Shown here: positions 1 to 6,810 of the stretch, in pieces
Numbering within the stretch: position 1 is the first letter of the stretch
Layout of the letters: every line of letters begins with the position of its first letter
From: UBA2653 sp964572685
GTDB lineage: Bacteria; Pseudomonadota; Gammaproteobacteria; Legionellales; Legionellaceae
Assembly (NCBI GenBank): GCA_964572685.1
Contig: CAZNFJ010000060.1
Span: 1 to 9,490, forward strand
DNA length: 9,490 nt
Reading direction: 5' to 3'
Notes under the pieces: model-generated
The model's input: the letters and a program-made list of their open reading frames with translations, nothing else
What the model was told of the DNA's origin: nothing
The model's database searches: none
Program-made: the position numbers and the translations under genes

Positions 1-71
1 TACTTCTTGACAAAGTGCCCACTCAGTTTGTTTTTTCTTCTTTCTTAATCAGCATTACCACTCTCTTGGTG
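1..71 (-). ncRNA. 16S rRNA operon leader, 5' part only (partial at left edge)
   Basis: Read on the minus strand, the predicted transcript contains TGCTGATTAAGA (43-54), which resembles the antitermination boxA TGCTCTTTAACA. Sixteen nt later comes CTGAGTGGGCAC (15-26), one mismatch from the CTGTGTGGGCAC that follows boxA in the Escherichia coli rrn leader at a similar distance. The mature 16S gene would start beyond position 1. Promoter, boxA and the GTGGGCAC block occur in the right order. The P. aeruginosa chromosome has an rRNA operon directly beside tyrS, as would be the case here. The leader is recognised from memory of the E. coli sequence and not from an alignment. Confidence 0.6.
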
Positions 72-77
72 TTGGCT

Positions 78-105
78 ATTCTACTCTTTCTCGTTTTATT
101 GTCAA
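78..105 (-). promoter_or_regulatory. Strong sigma70 promoter, probably for an rRNA operon
   Basis: On the minus strand there is a perfect TTGACA (100-105), a 16-nt spacer and TAGAAT (78-83). The DNA just upstream (106-146) is made of A and T tracts like an UP element. Transcription would start near position 71 and leave the window to the left. A short spacer, a near-consensus -10 box and an A/T-rich upstream region are typical of rRNA promoters. What follows (boxA-like element and the GTGGGCAC block) supports that reading. No other gene start lies downstream inside the window. The promoter itself is clear; its assignment to rRNA is inference. Confidence 0.72.
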
Positions 106-209
106 CACTATTTTTTAAAAAAATTCACTTTTTTTTGGTTTTTTTCTAGTCCTCGATCATTACATATTCTTTAAGTTTATAGATTGATCTTTTTGTCGTG
201 TTCCACCCC

Positions 210-1460
210 TCATTTCTCTTTATTGCTATCTAGGATACTTTTAATCCATTCCCATTTTTGACTAATTTTAATTTCCAATCCACGTTGTTTGGGTTGATAA
301 AACGATATTCTTTGTTGATTGTTGGGAAAATACCGCTCACCAGGAATTACCCCTTTGGGATAATCATGTGGATGTCGATAATAATATGGATGATGTAAAT
401 TTAAAGGCACTTCGTCACTTCCATGAGTCTTTACATGATTCATGGCTTTTTGAAACGCAAGGTATACTGCATCACTTTTAGCTGCAACTGCTAAATACAC
501 GACTGCTTGTGCCAGGACAAGTTCTCCCTCAGGACTTCCCAATCGTTCGTAAGCCATGCACGCGTGGGTGGTTATTTCTAATGCGCGTGGATCAGCAAGT
601 CCTATATCTTCACTGGCAATGCGTACTAATCGTCGACCTATATATAAAGGATCGCATCCACCATCTAACATCCGGCATAACCAATATAAGGCCGCATCAC
701 TATCACTACCTCGTATGGACTTATGTAATGCTGATATTTGTTGATGAAAATGTTGTCCATGGTTATCAAAACGCCTTAAACGCCCGTCCACCATAGATTG
801 TATTGTTTCTTCATCAATCAGCACCTTGCCTTCCTGACTATTGATGATAAATTCAAAATCGTTCAAAAGTTTTCTAGCATCTCCATCAACACTTTCAATA
901 AATCGTTGTTGAAGTCCTGCAGCAAAATCAATTTCCCTTTGTTGATGGTATACCATTTTAGCCATGGCATTTTGAAGAATCTGCTCAAGCGCCTTTTCAT
1001 CTAAAGCTTTTAGGCGATATATCTGCATACGAGATAGTAAAGCATCATTCATCGCAAATGCCGGGTTTTCAGTTGTCGCTCCAATCACGACAAAAGTACC
1101 ATCTTCTATATAAGGTAATAATACATCTTGTTGTGCCTTATTATATCGATGTATTTCATCAATAAAAACGATAAGACGTTGATGTTTTAATATTTGAGCC
1201 TTTTCAATGACTTCTCGTAATTCTTTTACACCAGAATTGATGGCAGACAAAGTCTCAACCATTGCATGACAAGATTTTGCTATCAAGTGAGCTAATGATG
1301 TTTTGCCCGTACCAGAAGGTCCATATAATAACATAGAGTGTAAATGACCCTTTTCAAGGGCAACTCTTAGAGGTTTGTTTGCACCGACAAGATGATTTTG
1401 TCCAAAAAATTCATCAAATGAACTCGGACGCATCCAGTGCGCTAAAGGCATATTATGCAT
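210..1460 (-). CDS. rarA: Replication-associated recombination protein A (AAA+ ATPase, MgsA/RarA)
   Basis: RarA is a clamp-loader-like AAA+ ATPase that acts at stalled replication forks and at single-stranded DNA ends. The 416-residue product matches the family in length and motif order: Walker A GPSGTGKT at 47-54, Walker B with DEIH at 101-104, sensor 1 in GATTENP at 127-133, a candidate arginine finger in LLSR at 141-144, and the sensor-2 GDARKLLN at 193-200. The MgsA C-terminal half carries SALHKSIRGSDSDAALYW and later IASEDIGLADPRA, both hallmark blocks. The ATG at 1458-1460 has a weak AGAAGA about 8 nt upstream; a second ATG at codon 4 is possible. The gene begins 5 nt after the stop of the upstream unknown gene, so the two are probably co-transcribed. 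The lolA-rarA-serS arrangement known from E. coli is not seen here. Confidence 0.96.
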   Translation of the reverse strand: MHNMPLAHWMRPSSFDEFFGQNHLVGANKPLRVALEKGHLHSMLLYGPSGTGKTSLAHLIAKSCHAMVETLSAINSGVKELREVIEKAQILKHQRLIVFIDEIHRYNKAQQDVLLPYIEDGTFVVIGATTENPAFAMNDALLSRMQIYRLKALDEKALEQILQNAMAKMVYHQQREIDFAAGLQQRFIESVDGDARKLLNDFEFIINSQEGKVLIDEETIQSMVDGRLRRFDNHGQHFHQQISALHKSIRGSDSDAALYWLCRMLDGGCDPLYIGRRLVRIASEDIGLADPRALEITTHACMAYERLGSPEGELVLAQAVVYLAVAAKSDAVYLAFQKAMNHVKTHGSDEVPLNLHHPYYYRHPHDYPKGVIPGERYFPNNQQRISFYQPKQRGLEIKISQKWEWIKSILDSNKEK

Positions 1461-1465
1461 AATAT

Positions 1466-2323
1466 TTATCTTCTTAATCTAAAAGGGTTCCAAGATCTTT
1501 GTTGTTGCTCAGGTTCTTCCAAAGTTGCTTGTTCTTGTTTACGAAGAATGGATTCCTTATCCTCCATTATTTCTTTTGAAAGACCCATTGTATCTAATGA
1601 ACGAAAACATTGTCTATATACTTCAGATTTTGGAAATTTTTCACTAGATTTTTGCTTTTCTAAAAATTTTAAACGAGTTAGATGGGTATCTAAGTACTTA
1701 AAATATAACTGAAGTTTATTGTTTTCAATTAAATCATTCATGGGTTCTTGAGTACCCGCCATAAGACTTGAATCAGGACATAGATTCTTCTCTAAGATCG
1801 AGTAATATTCTCCTGAACCGATAATGGCAACATGAGGCCCCGTTTCTTTAGGATGACTAAAATCTGTCACCACACCGAACCATGCTTTGGTTTCTATATC
1901 GACTTTAATAAATACACCCTTCCATGCTCCTTCTTGACTCTGGTAGCAAAACTTAATATCTTGATTATTGCGGAGAAATGATTGCACTTTTTCTTGGTCA
2001 TCACCCAATTCCTTTAATATAGTCGCATCCACCAAATAACCCGTAATCATTCCTTGGTTATATGGTAGATTTTCCTTATTATTTAGGAAATAGTCTAAAA
2101 AAAATGTATCAAACTGAATTCGTTTTTCTGTTTTTTTAACGCTGCTTTTCGATTCTGATACTTCATCTGCCATAGAAGACAAATAAACAGTATCATCAGT
2201 AATCTGAGTTCTATCCAGATCACGTTGAATCATTGCCATCATGCTTTCATCATTTTCATGACGAGGCATGTCGGCTAATGAGCGAATAAGAATTGTCGAT
2301 AAATTTGTCGAAAAATAATGCAT
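1466..2323 (-). CDS. Hypothetical cytoplasmic protein between tyrS and rarA
   Basis: I do not recognise this 285-residue protein. It has no signal peptide or membrane helix. The first 65 residues are polar and acidic. A more structured middle part (about 70-190) contains GMITGYLVDATILKELGDD and KGVFIKVDIETKAWFGVV, which look like beta strands and helices of a folded domain. Residues about 195-230 are charged and helical, and the tail is glutamate- and glutamine-rich and ends in basic residues (WNPFRLRR). Two ATGs are adjacent. GGGAGG at 2329-2334 is 5 nt from the second (2321-2323) but only 2 nt from the first, so the second is chosen. It lies 53 nt downstream of tyrS and 5 nt upstream of rarA, consistent with an operon. 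An acidic, glutamate-rich C-terminus occurs in some Dot/Icm effectors, but this alone is not enough to call it one. Confidence 0.8.
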   Translation of the reverse strand: MHYFSTNLSTILIRSLADMPRHENDESMMAMIQRDLDRTQITDDTVYLSSMADEVSESKSSVKKTEKRIQFDTFFLDYFLNNKENLPYNQGMITGYLVDATILKELGDDQEKVQSFLRNNQDIKFCYQSQEGAWKGVFIKVDIETKAWFGVVTDFSHPKETGPHVAIIGSGEYYSILEKNLCPDSSLMAGTQEPMNDLIENNKLQLYFKYLDTHLTRLKFLEKQKSSEKFPKSEVYRQCFRSLDTMGLSKEIMEDKESILRKQEQATLEEPEQQQRSWNPFRLRR

Positions 2324-2328
2324 CATGT

Positions 2329-2334
2329 CCTCCC
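2329..2334 (-). promoter_or_regulatory. Strong Shine-Dalgarno that decides the start of the unknown gene
   Basis: The minus strand reads GGGAGGACATGATG. The spacing to the second ATG (5 nt) is workable, while the first ATG is only 2 nt away. This is the closest match to the anti-Shine-Dalgarno consensus that I found in the window. Confidence 0.7.
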
Positions 2335-2376
2335 TATAGATTAAGGATAGGACATTCTGAATATTATGTTATTTTT

Positions 2377-3576
2377 TTAATCAAGCTGCGCTTTTATAGC
2401 CTTGTGTTTCCCGACTTGGATTAAATAAGGAATTCCCTTTTCCGGACTCCATTGTTGATCTTCTATTTTTTCACCATTAATTTTCACCGCACCTTGCTTC
2501 AACATCCTTAGGCTTTCCGAAGTACTTTGTGTAAGCCCGACTTCTTTTAATAAATGGGCAATCTTTAATTGCGGGGAATATGCAAAGTGAGTGACAGATA
2601 ATTCTGGAACTTTCTTTTGCTGATACTTATCAATAAAAGCCTGAAGAGCTGCATCTGCTATTGATTTATCATAAAATTGCTCAACCATCTCATGACCAAA
2701 ACGCATTTTAATATCACGAGGATTTAAGCCTTGCTGAACTTGTTCTTTCAAGTCTACTACTTCTTCTAGAGATAATTTACTAAGTAAATTCAAATAGTGC
2801 CATAAATTCTCATCTGAAACCGACATAATTTTCCCAAACATCATTTCAGGTTCATCGGTAATCGCAATGTAATTGTTCAATGACTTGGACATTTTCTTTT
2901 CACCATCTAAACCCACGAGTAAGGGCATCGTCATGATGGCTTGTGGTGCTTGTCCTTGTTGTTTTTGTAATTCACGTCCAACCAGCAAATTAAATTTTTG
3001 ATCGTTCCCCCCAATCTCAATATCAGCACGAAGCTCAACTGAATCATGACCTTGTAATAAAGGATAAATAAATTCATGCAAAGAAATCGGCGTATGATTT
3101 AGATAACGCTTTTGAAAATCATCGCGTTCCAGAATACGCGCAACAGTATATTTTTGTGTTATTCGAATCAAATCAGCAGCTGTCATGCTTCCAAACCACT
3201 GACTATTATAGATAAAAGTCGTTAACCCCGGATCCAATACTTTCAAAGCTTGTTCTTGATATGTTTTGGCATTTGCAATAATGGAATCAGCCTCAAGTGT
3301 CGGTCTAGCTGCATTTTTACCAGTCGGATCACCAATCATTGCTGTAAAATCACCAACAATAAAATAAACATGATGACCATGCTCTTGAAACTGTCTTAGT
3401 TTTCTTAATAACACCACATGACCAAAATGAATATCGGGCGCTGTGGGATCAAAACCGGCCTTGACCCGTAAAGGTGTTTTTTGAGACATTTTGTCAATTA
3501 ATTCTTCTTTGCCAACAATCTCTGACAAACCTCTCCACAGATCGGAAAATTTTTCATCACTTTTAAGTGTAGACAT
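2377..3576 (-). CDS. tyrS: Tyrosine--tRNA ligase
   Basis: This enzyme charges tRNA-Tyr with tyrosine for translation in the cytoplasm. From the ATG at 3574-3576 the protein has 399 residues, the usual size of the long gammaproteobacterial TyrRS type. Class I signatures are present: HFGH at 50-53 (in the place of HIGH) within the AGFDPTAPDIHFGH block, and KMSKS at 228-232. FIVGDFTAMIGDPTGK at about 72-87 and GGNDQKFNLLVGR at 189-201 line the Rossmann catalytic core. The last 65 or so residues form an S4 RNA-binding domain (LRMLKQGAVKINGEKI). The frame stays open upstream to a TTG at 3616-3618, but GAAGG at 3586-3590, 9 nt before the ATG, supports the shorter form. It heads the minus-strand unit and is divergent from the M23 peptidase gene. 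Confidence 0.97.
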   Translation of the reverse strand: MSTLKSDEKFSDLWRGLSEIVGKEELIDKMSQKTPLRVKAGFDPTAPDIHFGHVVLLRKLRQFQEHGHHVYFIVGDFTAMIGDPTGKNAARPTLEADSIIANAKTYQEQALKVLDPGLTTFIYNSQWFGSMTAADLIRITQKYTVARILERDDFQKRYLNHTPISLHEFIYPLLQGHDSVELRADIEIGGNDQKFNLLVGRELQKQQGQAPQAIMTMPLLVGLDGEKKMSKSLNNYIAITDEPEMMFGKIMSVSDENLWHYLNLLSKLSLEEVVDLKEQVQQGLNPRDIKMRFGHEMVEQFYDKSIADAALQAFIDKYQQKKVPELSVTHFAYSPQLKIAHLLKEVGLTQSTSESLRMLKQGAVKINGEKIEDQQWSPEKGIPYLIQVGKHKAIKAQLD

Positions 3577-3599
3577 TATAAAATACCTTCGATAAACAA

Positions 3600-3628
3600 T
3601 TGACCTACACCTGTGCAACAGGTATCTT
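3600..3628 (+). promoter_or_regulatory. Predicted sigma70 promoter for the M23 endopeptidase gene
   Basis: TTGACC (3600-3605), a 17-nt spacer and TATCTT (3623-3628) face the endopeptidase gene. A start near 3635 would leave a leader of about 48 nt before the ATG at 3683. The -35 box matches 5 of 6 consensus positions and the -10 box 4 of 6. No equally convincing promoter was found for tyrS on the opposite strand; TTGCAC, 16 nt, TTTATC is a weak option. Confidence 0.45.
3609..3623. repeat. Perfect inverted repeat ACCTGT-GCA-ACAGGT in the divergent promoter region
   Basis: Six-base arms flank a 3-base centre. The repeat fills most of the spacer between the predicted -35 and -10 boxes of the endopeptidase promoter and lies 33 nt upstream of the tyrS start codon. 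That position suits a repressor operator acting on one or both genes. The symmetry is seen directly; the regulatory role is inference. No regulator gene lies nearby. Confidence 0.4.
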
Positions 3629-3682
3629 AGCCAACATCATTATAAATTGTTTCATATGATACACCATTGCAAAAGGCGAAGC

Positions 3683-5677
3683 ATGAGTTTTATAAAAAAA
3701 ATCAGAGAAATAGACCCCAAACAATTCATGCTAGTTAGCTTAAGCTTGATGGGTCTATACGCTTTGCTTCATGCCTTGACACCTAAACCAACCACGATGA
3801 TGGCACAACAAGAAATCATTATTCCCAAAACTGAACAAACCACACCTGTCATCGTCCAATATCCTGGTTGGCAAGCCGTGCTCAGCCAAACAGGGGATGA
3901 TATTGCTTTACTATTTAATCGAGCAGGACTATCCCAACAAACGCTCCAAAAAGTTTTAACGCATAATCCTTATAGCCAGCAACTTCAACAAGTTAGACCG
4001 GAACAAGTCTATTATTTTAAAATTGAACAAGAGCAACTTTTGGAAATGATCCATGCCCTCGATGAGCGACAATTTTTAAGAGTTCTTCATCAAAAAGAAA
4101 ATTTTATAACCACTTTGAACTCTGGAAATACCTCTGCTTTTTTAAAGCCGCTGGTGCTTGCAGAAAAAACCACACAACCCCACGCACAATGGTTAAGCCT
4201 ACATCCGCGCAAAGGCGATACCCTCGGCAAAATTTTTCATCGTGCTGGCCTTCCGCAAAAAACCATGATGAACATTTTGCACCACAACCCACATCAAAAA
4301 GAACTTGCTCATATTCATCCGAAGCTCATCATTCATTTTGAAATTCATAATCATCAACTTCAAACGCTTATTTTTCCCATTCATGTTAAAAAATATCTAT
4401 ATATCCGCCAAGTTGGCCAACACTATCAAACACTTGTTCGTCTTGGACGTCCAAACATTCCCCAAACAACCCCCATGATGGCAAAACCAATTCCCAAACC
4501 AACCCCTAAATTGAGAGTTAGCTCAGTATCTATACCTACGACAAACCACATTCCACCACAGGAAGGATGGGTATCAATTCATCCCGTTCGAGGAGACACC
4601 CTCAGTCGAATTTTTATTCGAGCCGGCCTCACGCAAACAGATTTACAACAAGTATTGACAAAAAATCCTTATGCACAACAACTTTCTCGTATTCACTTAA
4701 ATGATGATATTCGATTTAAAATCCAAAACCATCAATTGATTGAAATGCAATACAATCTTGATGTCAGTCGTTATTTATTAATACAAAGGCACGGCCCCAT
4801 CTTTCAAACCAAAGTCGAAAATCGACCAATGGTGGAAAAACGAGAGTATGTGTCGCTCCCTATTAAAGGCTCGCTGTATCAAACCGCAAAGGCAGCGGGC
4901 ATACCGTTAAAACTTATTGATCAAATTAATCAAATATTTTTTTGGCAAGTACAATTATCTCGTGAACTACGCCCCGGTGATCGGCTTAATTTGGTTTATC
5001 AAACTTACTATGTCAATGGTAAAAAAGTTAAAATTGGTGATGTATTAGCTGTCTCCTACAAGCACGCCAATGGGGTAAAATATGAAGCCATTCGTCATCA
5101 ATCCCGTCGTGGACAAGTGACCTATTATCGACCGAATGGCACAAGCCTTAAAAAGGCTTTTAGTCGTTATCCAATTCGTTTTAGCCATATCAGCTCAAAC
5201 TTTGGTTCTTCACGCAAACACCCCATATTGCATTATCGACGACCACATAAAGGGATTGATTTAGCTGCTCCCATTGGCACACCGATATATGCCATTGGTG
5301 ATGGAAAAATTGCTTTCATTGGTCGTCAAAATGGTTATGGTAATATGATAAAAATTAATCATGCATTTTCCTACACGACCGTGTATGCACATATGCTACG
5401 CTTTCAAAAGGGATTAAGAAATGGAACTTATGTTCAAAAAGGACAAATCATAGGTTTTGTCGGTCAAAGTGGCTTGGCTACAGGTCCTCATTGTCATTAT
5501 GAATTACATCTAAATCATATTCCGCGTAATCCAACATCAGTTGCCTTACCTCAAGCCCAACCAGTACCACGACCTGAATCACAGGCTTTCCAGCGTTTTA
5601 CACGCGAAATTATGGCGCAACTTCATCTTTTTGAGGCCACCAAACTAGCTAGCAAAAATCAAACGTCCTATCGTTAA
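3683..5677 (+). CDS. MepM-like M23 murein DD-endopeptidase with three OapA/LysM-like domains
   Basis: This is a membrane-anchored peptidoglycan hydrolase that should cut peptide cross-links in the periplasm. From the ATG at 3683 (AAAAGG 6 nt upstream) it has 664 residues. A single hydrophobic segment at about 15-32 anchors it. Three similar 70-75 residue units follow at about 63-134, 170-242 and 296-369. Each begins with a tryptophan and contains a (R/K)GDTL-like block, an (F/H)(R/N)RAGL block and an NPY/NPH block; these resemble the OapA/LysM-like fold in front of MepM. An M23 accessory region (about 388-498) leads into the lysostaphin-like catalytic domain from about 503. Zinc and catalytic residues are visible: HKGID at 522-526, AH at 569-570 and HCH at 603-605. 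E. coli MepM is shorter with fewer such units, so the triplication is unusual. The 3' end overlaps spmB by 33 nt. Confidence 0.93.
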   Translation: MSFIKKIREIDPKQFMLVSLSLMGLYALLHALTPKPTTMMAQQEIIIPKTEQTTPVIVQYPGWQAVLSQTGDDIALLFNRAGLSQQTLQKVLTHNPYSQQLQQVRPEQVYYFKIEQEQLLEMIHALDERQFLRVLHQKENFITTLNSGNTSAFLKPLVLAEKTTQPHAQWLSLHPRKGDTLGKIFHRAGLPQKTMMNILHHNPHQKELAHIHPKLIIHFEIHNHQLQTLIFPIHVKKYLYIRQVGQHYQTLVRLGRPNIPQTTPMMAKPIPKPTPKLRVSSVSIPTTNHIPPQEGWVSIHPVRGDTLSRIFIRAGLTQTDLQQVLTKNPYAQQLSRIHLNDDIRFKIQNHQLIEMQYNLDVSRYLLIQRHGPIFQTKVENRPMVEKREYVSLPIKGSLYQTAKAAGIPLKLIDQINQIFFWQVQLSRELRPGDRLNLVYQTYYVNGKKVKIGDVLAVSYKHANGVKYEAIRHQSRRGQVTYYRPNGTSLKKAFSRYPIRFSHISSNFGSSRKHPILHYRRPHKGIDLAAPIGTPIYAIGDGKIAFIGRQNGYGNMIKINHAFSYTTVYAHMLRFQKGLRNGTYVQKGQIIGFVGQSGLATGPHCHYELHLNHIPRNPTSVALPQAQPVPRPESQAFQRFTREIMAQLHLFEATKLASKNQTSYR

Positions 5678-6181
5678 AGAAGCACTCACACCGATGATGT
5701 CCACTAATAACCCTGCTGGAATGGCATAACGGGTATGACGAATATTAACCGCACCAAAATAGACCGCCACAATATAAAAAGTAGTTTCAGTTGAACCCAC
5801 CATGGTAGCAGCAATTTTAGAAATGCTGGCATCACCTCCAAATTGATGAATAATATCCACCAAAATACCATTTGAAGCACTACCTGAAAAGGGCCTAATT
5901 AAAATCAAAGGAATCAGATCAACTGGAATATTGAGAATACTCAATAAGGGTTTAAATAACTTTTGCAGAATTTCAAAAAACCCTGAGGCTCTTAACATCC
6001 CAATGGCCACCAACATGGCTACCAGATAAGGTATAAGGTTAACCGCTGTTTGAAATCCATCCTTGGCACCATCAATAAAGGAATCAAAAACATTGACGCG
6101 TTTAATCGCCGCATAAAATGGAATTCCCACCACAAAAGACAAAAATATAATGTTAGAAACCTGATCGAAAATATGGGTCAT
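5645..6181 (-). CDS. spmB: Spore maturation protein B family membrane protein (nucleoside-recognition/Gate domain)
   Basis: This is a 178-residue integral membrane protein with several hydrophobic helices (about 8-25, 47-63, 86-97, 133-147 and 155-172). Family signatures are clear: RPFSGSAS at 96-103 and GSTETTFYIVAVYFG at 129-143. In Bacillus, SpmA and SpmB affect spore core dehydration. In non-sporulating Gram-negatives the pair is widespread and its function is not established; a transport role has been suggested for the domain. The start ATG overlaps the stop of spmA in an ATGA (6178-6181), so translation is coupled. The stop codon lies inside the last codons of the convergent endopeptidase gene. 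Confidence 0.93.
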   Translation of the reverse strand: MTHIFDQVSNIIFLSFVVGIPFYAAIKRVNVFDSFIDGAKDGFQTAVNLIPYLVAMLVAIGMLRASGFFEILQKLFKPLLSILNIPVDLIPLILIRPFSGSASNGILVDIIHQFGGDASISKIAATMVGSTETTFYIVAVYFGAVNIRHTRYAIPAGLLVDIIGVSASLTIGRLIFAS

Positions 6182-6783
6182 AAATTATCTCTTTCTCTTA
6201 GACGATAAAAACGTGCTTTTGCAAAACTGCTAACCAACACATAGGCGCAAATCGTTGAAATTAGACTACAAATCAATGTCGAGGAAACGATAGAACTGGG
6301 ATGCTGGCTGCCATTGAGTGCTAAATAAGCAATAGCTGAAGTTGGAATCAATTGAAGACTGGAAGCATTCAAAACCACAAACATACACATTGCATCAGTG
6401 GCCGTATCCACTTTAGTATTTAAACTTTGAAGCTCTTTCATGGCTTGCAAACCAAAAGGTGTCGCGGCATTACCCAAACCAAAAAGATTGGCACTAATAC
6501 TCATAACCATCGCCCCCATGGCTGGGTGCTCGGGAGGAACGTCTGGAAATATTTTAATTAACACAGGACGCAACCAAACAGACATTTGCTTAACCAATCC
6601 AGAATCCGAGGCAATACGCATGATCCCAAGCCATAAACTCATCACTGCCGCCAATCCCAAGGCCAACTCAAAACCTGTTTTTGCAGATTGAGTCACTGCT
6701 GCAACAACTTGATCAAGACGACCGGTAAATAAACCACATAAAACGGCTAGAAACATCATCGATAACCAGATAATATTTAACAT
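6178..6783 (-). CDS. spmA: Spore maturation protein A family membrane protein
   Basis: This 201-residue polytopic membrane protein is the usual partner of SpmB and carries the nucleoside-recognition (Gate) domain. The hallmark GLGNAATPFGLQAM is at 102-115, preceded by SISANLF. Helices are predicted near 5-20, 40-56, 90-106, 133-158 and 168-188, followed by a short basic tail. The ATG at 6781-6783 has AAGGA at 6792-6796, 8 nt upstream. The gene is divergent from the DUF1460 gene with only 27 nt between the two starts, so its promoter must lie partly within that gene. The presence of spmAB does not indicate sporulation. Confidence 0.93.
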   Translation of the reverse strand: MLNIIWLSMMFLAVLCGLFTGRLDQVVAAVTQSAKTGFELALGLAAVMSLWLGIMRIASDSGLVKQMSVWLRPVLIKIFPDVPPEHPAMGAMVMSISANLFGLGNAATPFGLQAMKELQSLNTKVDTATDAMCMFVVLNASSLQLIPTSAIAYLALNGSQHPSSIVSSTLICSLISTICAYVLVSSFAKARFYRLRERDNL

Positions 6784-6810
6784 TCATTATTTCCTTTTAC
6801 GGCATTCATT

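Noticed and set aside
3..149. Open plus-strand frame encoding a hydrophobic, membrane-like stretch
   Set aside because: It has no start inside the window and its hydrophobicity follows from T-rich DNA. The opposite strand carries a promoter and rRNA-leader motifs that explain the conservation better.
2324..2376. Separate promoter for the unknown gene after tyrS
   Set aside because: The gap is A/T-rich, but no -35/-10 pair with acceptable spacing was found; TTCAGA, 17 nt, TATAGG is too weak.
2377..3618. Longer TyrS starting at the TTG at 3616-3618
   Set aside because: The extra residues do not look like TyrRS, and the ATG at 3574-3576 has a GAAGG at good spacing and gives the family length.
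3609..3623. LexA (SOS) box
   Set aside because: The arms contain CTGT and ACAG, but only 3 bases separate them; a LexA box needs 8.
5645..6783. Evidence of sporulation
   Set aside because: SpmA/SpmB homologues are widespread in non-sporulating Gram-negatives, and no other sporulation gene is present.
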